Positions 14,954-19,974 of a DNA stretch of 19,974 nucleotides are shown piece after piece. Below the pieces are notes generated by a model, which saw only the letters and a list, made by a program, of their open reading frames with translations, had not been told where the DNA came from and ran no database searches. This stretch comes from Nitrospiraceae bacterium (GTDB lineage: Bacteria > Nitrospirota > Thermodesulfovibrionia > Thermodesulfovibrionales > Dissulfurispiraceae). Location: positions 1 through 19,974 of the forward strand of contig PMYY01000075.1 of assembly GCA_003170655.1 (NCBI GenBank), in the 5' to 3' direction. Every line of letters starts with the position of its first letter. Position 1 is the stretch's first letter. The position numbers were made by a program, and so were the translations under genes.

Positions 14954-14985
14954 AAGACAGAAGTAAGGTGCTATGTAAAGCTTTG

Positions 14986-16341
14986 TTATTTTTTTGTTTT
15001 TGGCAGGATGAAATAGAAGTTGTTCCCGTTGTGGGTCGCCTCGTAACCGACCACGCCGCCGTGAATCTCGATAACGTTTTTAAAAAAGGATAGTCCGTGT
15101 CCGGTACCGGGCTTCAGGTCAGTGTTTGAACCGCGGTATGCATCTTCAAATATCTTTTCCCTTTCTTCGTGCGGTATGTGCGGACCCGTGGTGAAGACGT
15201 TATACTTGATTCCGTCCTTTCCTTCTCCGAAGTAGTCTGGAATCAGCTGCCTGCCGTACGACATGTGCTTCTCCAATCCGCCGCTGTCGGCGATCACTTC
15301 CTGTGTATATTTCATGGCGTTCGAGAAAAGGTTGGCATATACCTGTGACATCAGGCCAACATCCACGACGCTGATAACGTCTTCGTCCGGGATGCCGCTA
15401 ATGCGGTCATCGATCATTATGCCCATCTCCTGGAAGCGCTCGATATAGCGCTCAAGTTGAGGCTTTACTATTTCCATATTGATATTGCAGGGCTTCGTAC
15501 GTAGTGTTAGTCTCCCCTGGTCAAAATGGCTTCGCCTGAGCAGGGTCTCGAGGAAGAGGCTCATGTTCCTGTAATGCTTCTCGATGTTGTCGTATTCACC
15601 GACAAGGCTCCTGTTGTTATCAATGATTTCAGAGAGTATGCTCGCCAGGTAGACGGAATCGCATCTGTCCTCTTTCAGGCAATCCTTAAACAACTGCTCG
15701 ATGACCACATACTTGTTGATCTTGTTTTTAATGTTCCTGAGATAAAGCCTGTAAATGATATTTGGCACGATGATATTGTGCTCTATATCAGCAACAAGAG
15801 ATTTGATGAAACGCAGATGTTCGACGTTTTTTTGCGCTATAAAACGGTTATGGACGTTATATCCTATCCTGTTGGCGTATTTCTCGAAGAAAAATTCTTC
15901 GCTGACTGTCCGGCTGCTGAAGGGGAATATCTCCAGCACTCCCATAATGTTGCCATTCATCTTGAAGGGCAGCTGGTCAATATGGGCCCTTTTGCCCCGG
16001 ATGCTCAGCACAAGCACATTGTCCCCGGTAATGTAAGGGTTGTCTTTGGCTTTTACATGCGGCGGCGCTGGAGTCTGAAGCGGAGCATCGTTTTCAACAG
16101 TGGTCGCGACCAGCGATAGATCATTCGTTTTGGGGCTGATGATATAGAGCCTGGCATCCATGCCGTAAAGGCCCTTAGGGATGGCCACAGACAGCAGATA
16201 AAAATCATCGAGCGAATCAAACTCCTGTGCAAGGTCGAAAAAAGTCTTTAGCGCATCATTCTCCCTCTCAGAAAAGTTATAGTGCTGATAATCAGTCTTC
16301 TTCTTTTCGATGCGCTCCAGTATGCGAACCAAAGTAGACAT
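14986..16341 (-). CDS. Atypical sensor histidine kinase with N-terminal GAF-like region
   Basis: A 451-aa protein with no membrane segment, so a soluble sensor. Residues about 35-175 form a GAF-like region (YLLSVAIPKGLYG, ARLYIISPKTND, MGVLEIFPF). A helical region follows with a possible phosphoacceptor H188 in DIEHNIIVPN, resembling an H-box. The HATPase domain (about 325-450) has an N-box YANLFSNAMKYT (N337, N341) and a G2 box GTGHGLSFF (412-420). The G1 box reads VFTTGPHIP (382-390), so the Asp/Asn that contacts adenine is Thr384. It has a weak Shine-Dalgarno (GGGGA). No response regulator gene lies next to it. It is convergent with the HDOD-HisKA gene and divergent from the creatininase gene. 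Confidence 0.8.
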   Translation of the reverse strand: MSTLVRILERIEKKKTDYQHYNFSERENDALKTFFDLAQEFDSLDDFYLLSVAIPKGLYGMDARLYIISPKTNDLSLVATTVENDAPLQTPAPPHVKAKDNPYITGDNVLVLSIRGKRAHIDQLPFKMNGNIMGVLEIFPFSSRTVSEEFFFEKYANRIGYNVHNRFIAQKNVEHLRFIKSLVADIEHNIIVPNIIYRLYLRNIKNKINKYVVIEQLFKDCLKEDRCDSVYLASILSEIIDNNRSLVGEYDNIEKHYRNMSLFLETLLRRSHFDQGRLTLRTKPCNINMEIVKPQLERYIERFQEMGIMIDDRISGIPDEDVISVVDVGLMSQVYANLFSNAMKYTQEVIADSGGLEKHMSYGRQLIPDYFGEGKDGIKYNVFTTGPHIPHEEREKIFEDAYRGSNTDLKPGTGHGLSFFKNVIEIHGGVVGYEATHNGNNFYFILPKTKK

Positions 16342-16368
16342 TGATCATTCCCCGGTGGACTTTTATAA

Positions 16369-16377
16369 ATTATAGCA
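16369..16377 (-). promoter_or_regulatory. Extended -10 promoter of the sensor kinase gene
   Basis: On the minus strand, TGCTATAAT (16377-16369) is a perfect extended -10 element. No convincing -35 is seen, which is usual for extended -10 promoters. A start near 16362 would give a leader of about 20 nt. Confidence 0.55.
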
Positions 16378-16405
16378 AATTTTGCGGAAAGGTTATTGTT
16401 TATGT

Positions 16406-16434
16406 TTCAATTTGCCTTTCTCTACATGTAAAAT
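16406..16434 (+). promoter_or_regulatory. Possible promoter of the creatininase-family gene
   Basis: TTCAAT (16406-16411, weak -35), a 17-bp spacer and TAAAAT (16429-16434, 5/6 to the -10). The predicted start near 16441 leaves a leader of about 19 nt carrying the strong GGGAGGGGTGA Shine-Dalgarno. Confidence 0.4.
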
Positions 16435-16459
16435 GAAGAAAACCGGGAGGGGTGACAAC

Positions 16460-17176
16460 ATGATCGAGCTCGAAAATATTACTATGGCTGATTATAAACG
16501 CTATCTGAAACAGACGAAAACCATCGTCTTTCCTTTCGGCACTATCGAGGAACATGGCAGTCATCTGCCCCTCAATACCGATGCCCTCATCATAAGGGAG
16601 GTCCTTAAGAAAGTTTCAAGCAAAAGGAAGTTTTTTCTGGCGCCGCTCGTCTACTACGGAGTATGCACGACTACCGGCGGCCATCCGGGCACGATCGGCA
16701 TCACGCCGGAGACGCTTAGGCGACTTGCCCGCGATCTAATCCAGGACGCGTACCGCAAGGGATTGAGGAACATCCTGCTCATCTCGGGGCATGGAGGCAG
16801 CCTGCATATGTCGGCCCTGAAGGAGACCGCCGAGGTTCTGATAGGCAGTCTGAAAGGCGCCAGGATAGCCGTATTTTCGCCATACGACCTCCTATGGAAG
16901 GAACTCGCTGCCCTATCCGAAACACCCAACGATTCTCATGCGGGAGAGATCGAGACGTCGATCATGCTTTACCTCGCGCAAGAACTTGTGAAGGGCAGGG
17001 CGGCGGAGGAATTTCCTCAAATCCCCAAGCCTTTTATATTTGAGGACTACACAAAATATTGGAAAGGAGGGGTCTGGGGCAATCCGGGAAAGGCCTCTCG
17101 TGAAAAGGGCGAAAAAGCCGTGCAGCTTATGGTCGATTCTATAGCTGACGTTCTTGGCAGGGTCGGCAAGCCCTAA
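16460..17176 (+). CDS. Creatininase-family metal-dependent amidohydrolase
   Basis: A 239-aa member of the creatininase/MftE superfamily. Start at ATG 16460, preceded by GGGAGGGGTGA; an in-frame start at 16382 lies inside the promoter region. The metal ligands can be matched: E30, H32 and D41 (TIEEHGSHLPLNTD), H111 (ISGHGGS) and E163 (SHAGEIETS). The family hydrolyses cyclic or linear amides (creatinine, guanidino and formamide compounds, mycofactocin precursor). No mycofactocin genes lie here, so the substrate is unknown. It precedes the XRE-cupin regulator by 52 bp but with a terminator-like hairpin between, so it may be a separate unit. Confidence 0.88.
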   Translation: MIELENITMADYKRYLKQTKTIVFPFGTIEEHGSHLPLNTDALIIREVLKKVSSKRKFFLAPLVYYGVCTTTGGHPGTIGITPETLRRLARDLIQDAYRKGLRNILLISGHGGSLHMSALKETAEVLIGSLKGARIAVFSPYDLLWKELAALSETPNDSHAGEIETSIMLYLAQELVKGRAAEEFPQIPKPFIFEDYTKYWKGGVWGNPGKASREKGEKAVQLMVDSIADVLGRVGKP

Positions 17177-17202
17177 GCATAGAAGCTGAATATTGCTTTT
17201 TT
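17175..17202 (+). terminator. Weak intrinsic terminator after the creatininase gene
   Basis: AAGCA (17175-17179) pairs with TGCTT (17194-17198), extended by a TA/TA pair with one bulge, with a loop of about 9 nt. T's run to 17202. The stem is short and AT-rich, and overlaps the creatininase stop. Confidence 0.4.
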
Positions 17203-17221
17203 ACGACTATTAATGATAAAT
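17193..17221 (+). promoter_or_regulatory. Possible promoter of the XRE-cupin gene
   Basis: TTGCTT (17193-17198) and an AT-rich -10-like GATAAAT (17215-17221) at 16-17 bp. A start near 17228 would fall at the ATG (17229), which has no Shine-Dalgarno. The -35 overlaps the terminator T-run. Confidence 0.35.
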
Positions 17222-17228
17222 TCCCGAA

Positions 17229-17783
17229 ATGTCGGAACAACTTCATCAAATCGGTTTGAGGATTAAGGAGCTGAGAGAGATTGCTGGTCTGCCTGTTGAA
17301 AATCTGGCGGATGAATTCGGTATTCCCCCTGATACCTATCAACTGTACGAGAGCGGCACCGAAGATATACCAGTCGGCATCCTCCTCGAAATCGCGAGGA
17401 AGTTCAGCGTGGACCTGAATGAAATATTGACGGGCGAGTCGCCAAGGCTCCATGCCTATTCTCTGGTGCGCAAGGGCAAGGGCATGAGCGTAGAGCGCAG
17501 AAGGCCATATGGATATCAGAGTCTTGCGCATAATTTTCTGCATAAAAAAGCCGAACCATTTCTAGTTACCGTCAGTACCGAGTCCGATGAAGCCTTGGTC
17601 CCCACAAATGCCCATCCTGGCCAGGAATTCATCTATGTGATCGAAGGCACTGTCAAGGTCATTGTCGGCAAGCACGAGCTTGTGCTGAACGAAGAGGATT
17701 CCCTATTCTTCGACTCGGGGCTAGAACACGGGATGAAGGCGCTCAACGGAAAGCCTGCAAGGTTTCTGGCGATCATATTATGA
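17229..17783 (+). CDS. XRE-family HTH regulator with C-terminal cupin
   Basis: A 184-aa transcription factor. Residues about 8-62 form the XRE helix-turn-helix (GLRIKELREIAGLPVENLAD, GIPPDTYQLYESGTEDIPVG). A cupin-2 domain spans about 115-180 with NAHPGQEFIYVIEGTVKVIV and ..EEDSLFFDSGLEHG. This architecture typically senses a small molecule, often coupled to adjacent metabolism genes. It sits 10 bp before the acyl-CoA ligase, a recurrent pairing across bacteria and archaea, so it probably regulates that gene and perhaps itself. The ligand is unknown. Confidence 0.9.
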   Translation: MSEQLHQIGLRIKELREIAGLPVENLADEFGIPPDTYQLYESGTEDIPVGILLEIARKFSVDLNEILTGESPRLHAYSLVRKGKGMSVERRRPYGYQSLAHNFLHKKAEPFLVTVSTESDEALVPTNAHPGQEFIYVIEGTVKVIVGKHELVLNEEDSLFFDSGLEHGMKALNGKPARFLAIIL

Positions 17784-17793
17784 AAGGCGGCCG

Positions 17794-19449
17794 ATGCTTA
17801 ATCGATTTGTTTCCAAGGTAGACTTCAACTCCTATGAAGACTTCATAGAGAATTTCCGGATTATCGTACCCAGGAATTTCAATTTCGGCTACGATGTCGT
17901 CGACGAAGCGGCGGCCGCTAATCCTGACAAAATAGCGCTTGTCTGGTGTGATGACAAGGGAGGAAACAAGGTCTTCACCTTCGGCCAGCTGAAGCATTTC
18001 AGCGACAAGACGGCGAACTTTTTCTCATCACTTGGCATACGCAGGGGCGATCCTGTGATGCTGGTACTAAAGAGACGCTTCGAGTTCTGGTTCTGTATCC
18101 TCGCCCTACATAAAATCGGAGCCATCGCTATCCCCGCCACACACCTTCTTACTCCCAAGGATATCGTATACAGAAATAATGCGGCGGACATCAAGATGAT
18201 CGTCAGCGTTTCGGACGAGATAGTTATAAGACATATTGAGGAATCAGAGGCACAATCCCCATCACTCTCTTTGAAGATACTTGTCGGGGGCAGCCGCGAC
18301 GGCTGGCTGGATTTCAATGCAGAGATCGAGCGAGCGCCTGAGTTTTTTCCCAGACCGTCAGGTGATTCAGCCACTTCTAACAGTGACATCATGCTCCTCT
18401 ATTTTACGTCCGGGACAACAGGTATGCCCAAGATGGTGCAGCACGACTTCACCTATCCTCTCGGTCATATACTTACAGCCAAATATTGGCAGAATGTACA
18501 GGAAGACGGCTTGCACCTTACAGTGGCAGATACCGGATGGGCCAAGGCCGTATGGGGTAAGATATACGGGCAATGGATCGCCGGATGCGCCGTTTTCGTC
18601 TATGACTATGAAAGGTTCGAACCCAGGAAACTCCTGGATGTACTAGTCAAGTACGGAATCACTTCATTCTGTGCTCCGCCTACGATTTACCGTTTCCTTA
18701 TCAAGGAAGACCTCTCCAAATATCGCTTCAATAAACTCACATATTGCGCCATTGCCGGCGAACCGCTGAATCCCGAAGTCTATGCCCAGTTTCTCAAAGC
18801 TACCGGAATCAGACTGATGGAAGGTTACGGTCAGACAGAGTCGACCGTTGCAATAGGCACCTTCCCGTGGTTGGAGCCGAAACCGGGCTCTATGGGCAAG
18901 CCCTCTCCCCGGTACGATATCGACTTGCTGAATGACGACGGAAAGGCCTGCGACGTCGGCGAAGAGGGACAGATCGTTGTCCGCACAGGCAAAGGGATGC
19001 CTGTCGGAATGTTCGGCGGATACTATCGCGATGCGGAGCTGACCACCGCCGTATGGCATGACGACATATATTATACCGGAGATATGGCTTGGCGCGATGA
19101 GGACGGGTATTACTGGTTCGTTGGAAGGGCGGACGATCTTATAAAAAGTTCTGGCTATCGCATCGGCCCCTTCGAGGTCGAAAGCGCCCTTATCGAGCAT
19201 CCCGCAGTAATCGAATGTGCTATCACACCTGTTCCGGATCCGTTGCGGGGGCAAGTAGTCAAGGCGTCGATTGTTTTAGCCAAGGGGTACATCGCAGGGG
19301 AAGAACTGGCGCATGAGCTGCAGGCGCACGTGAAGAAAGTCACGGCGCCCTATAAATACCCGAGGATAATAGAATTCGTAGACGAACTGCCCAAGACGAT
19401 CAGCGGCAAGATCCGCAGAGTTGCGATACGGGAGAAGGACGAAAAGTAA
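17794..19449 (+). CDS. AMP-forming acyl-CoA synthetase (ANL family)
   Basis: Activates a carboxylic acid to its CoA thioester through an acyl-adenylate. The 551 aa are full length. Motifs: P-loop YFTSGTTGMPKM (203-214), aromatic/adenine segment YGQTE (345-349), YTGD (427-430), hinge and A8 region GRADDLIKSSGYRIGP (444-459), and catalytic Lys539 in PKTISGK. The closest look is medium-chain or aryl/butyrate-CoA ligase types rather than acetyl-CoA synthetase; the exact acid is not readable. An AAAGGCGG Shine-Dalgarno sits in the 10-bp gap after the XRE-cupin gene, with which it forms an operon. It is followed after 11 bp by a convergent oxidoreductase gene. Confidence 0.92.
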   Translation: MLNRFVSKVDFNSYEDFIENFRIIVPRNFNFGYDVVDEAAAANPDKIALVWCDDKGGNKVFTFGQLKHFSDKTANFFSSLGIRRGDPVMLVLKRRFEFWFCILALHKIGAIAIPATHLLTPKDIVYRNNAADIKMIVSVSDEIVIRHIEESEAQSPSLSLKILVGGSRDGWLDFNAEIERAPEFFPRPSGDSATSNSDIMLLYFTSGTTGMPKMVQHDFTYPLGHILTAKYWQNVQEDGLHLTVADTGWAKAVWGKIYGQWIAGCAVFVYDYERFEPRKLLDVLVKYGITSFCAPPTIYRFLIKEDLSKYRFNKLTYCAIAGEPLNPEVYAQFLKATGIRLMEGYGQTESTVAIGTFPWLEPKPGSMGKPSPRYDIDLLNDDGKACDVGEEGQIVVRTGKGMPVGMFGGYYRDAELTTAVWHDDIYYTGDMAWRDEDGYYWFVGRADDLIKSSGYRIGPFEVESALIEHPAVIECAITPVPDPLRGQVVKASIVLAKGYIAGEELAHELQAHVKKVTAPYKYPRIIEFVDELPKTISGKIRRVAIREKDEK

Positions 19450-19456
19450 CCTTTTC
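19441..19456. terminator. Short hairpin between convergent genes
   Basis: GAAAAG (19441-19446), loop TAAC and CTTTTC (19451-19456) form a perfect but short AT-rich stem at the ligase stop. It could help end both transcripts; no strong U-run follows. Confidence 0.3.
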
Positions 19457-19460
19457 AGAC

Positions 19461-19974
19461 TTATTCCGCCCGCACATTTACCTTTGTGTCATAAAAAGTG
19501 CTGCCTGCGCCGCGGTCTGTAAGACGTTGTGAGGTGAGAGCGTTGACCGTTCGTGGCCCTGGTGCTTTTTGCAGCCACCACACTCCTTCCGCAACAACGA
19601 CTCCCGCTGGCACCCGCTGTGTGACCGCAAGATAGAATGTTGCTTTCCCGCGTACGTTGAAGGCTATGATCCTCTGACCGTCAGAAAACCCCTTGGCGGC
19701 TGCATCAGCCGGATTCATCTTTAGCGTCATTCGCTCTTTTGAAAGAAGATCGTCGCGCTCATTGAACGAAGAATTTAGCATCACGGGCGTGGGAGCTGTC
19801 ATCAGCCAGTAGGGAGCATCATCTCCATAAGGCTCAATATAACGCGGAAGAGGCTCGCTGTCAGACAGGTTAAGCATCTCGATCCTGCCTGACGGAGTCT
19901 TGAAGTTCGTTTTATAATCGGGCGGCAGCGGCAGTTCAACTGGAATACCTTTCTTCAATTTTGTGATATCTATC
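19461..19974 (-). CDS. Molybdopterin oxidoreductase (DMSO-reductase family), C-terminal part, cut by window edge
   Basis: The last 171 codons of a larger gene: the frame is open to the right edge and the upstream residues are IDITKLKKG, so TTG 19958 is not a true start. The sequence matches the molybdopterin dinucleotide-binding C-terminal domain (MopB_CT): KTPSGRIEML, PYWLMTAPTPVMLNSSFNE, KMNPADAAAKGFSDGQRI, VPAGVVVAEGVWW, and VNALTSQRLTDRGAGSTFYDTKVNVR at the end. It would bind Mo/W-bis-MGD. The catalytic part and any Fe-S or selenocysteine site lie outside. Formate dehydrogenase, thiosulfate/polysulfide reductase-like and other members are possible. Confidence 0.85.
   Translation of the reverse strand, partial: IDITKLKKGIPVELPLPPDYKTNFKTPSGRIEMLNLSDSEPLPRYIEPYGDDAPYWLMTAPTPVMLNSSFNERDDLLSKERMTLKMNPADAAAKGFSDGQRIIAFNVRGKATFYLAVTQRVPAGVVVAEGVWWLQKAPGPRTVNALTSQRLTDRGAGSTFYDTKVNVRAE

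Noticed and set aside
14954..14985. Rho-independent terminator between the HDOD and kinase genes
   Set aside because: AAAGCTTT precedes a T-rich run, but there is no GC-rich stem and the T-run is kinase coding sequence.
15526..16119. 197-codon plus-strand frame antisense to the sensor kinase
   Set aside because: The kinase frame is longer and has N and G2 boxes; the antisense frame has no domain or start signal.

Overview
The window reads as chromosomal sequence from a Gram-negative, probably anaerobic bacterium. Lipoprotein signal peptides, RlpA, a SYLF protein, a DUF2147 protein and XerC-HslVU together suggest a Desulfobacterota/deltaproteobacterial lineage, possibly a syntrophic or acid-degrading one. 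That placement is inference from gene content only. Coding density is high, and no tRNA, rRNA, CRISPR array or insertion sequence was seen.

Left block (about 1-5318, + strand): a tightly packed run of xerC (5' end outside the window), hslV, hslU, an rlpA-type lipoprotein, argB and a diadenylate cyclase. Junctions are abutting, overlapping or under 30 bp, so it probably forms one operon. It joins chromosome-dimer resolution, the HslUV protease, cell-wall remodelling, arginine synthesis and c-di-AMP signalling.

Accessory patch (about 5319-7079): a small Adhesin_E-like lipoprotein (+), a convergent ABM-domain monooxygenase (-), a 255-bp gap with little recognisable content, and a secreted SYLF/Ysc84 protein (+).

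Minus-strand block (7080-10403): a THUMP-domain rRNA methyltransferase preceded by a striking 16-bp perfect hairpin, a nitroreductase, a DUF2147 secreted protein, and endonuclease IV coupled to DUF2147 by an ATGA overlap. Divergent from nfo, ileS and lspA form a + strand pair, also joined by ATGA. They are followed by an HDOD protein that ends in a histidine-kinase dimerisation domain but has no ATPase domain.

Right block (14986-19974): an atypical sensor kinase (-) convergent with the HDOD gene. Divergent from the kinase come a creatininase-family hydrolase, an XRE-cupin regulator and an AMP-forming acyl-CoA ligase (+). Convergent with the ligase is the C-terminal end of a molybdopterin oxidoreductase (-) that runs off the window. 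The regulator-ligase pair looks like a carboxylic-acid activation module.

Three + strand genes (ileS, the HDOD gene and the XRE-cupin regulator) share an unusual start: no Shine-Dalgarno sequence, and a sigma-70-like -10 box ending about 7-9 bp before the ATG. This suggests leaderless or nearly leaderless transcripts.
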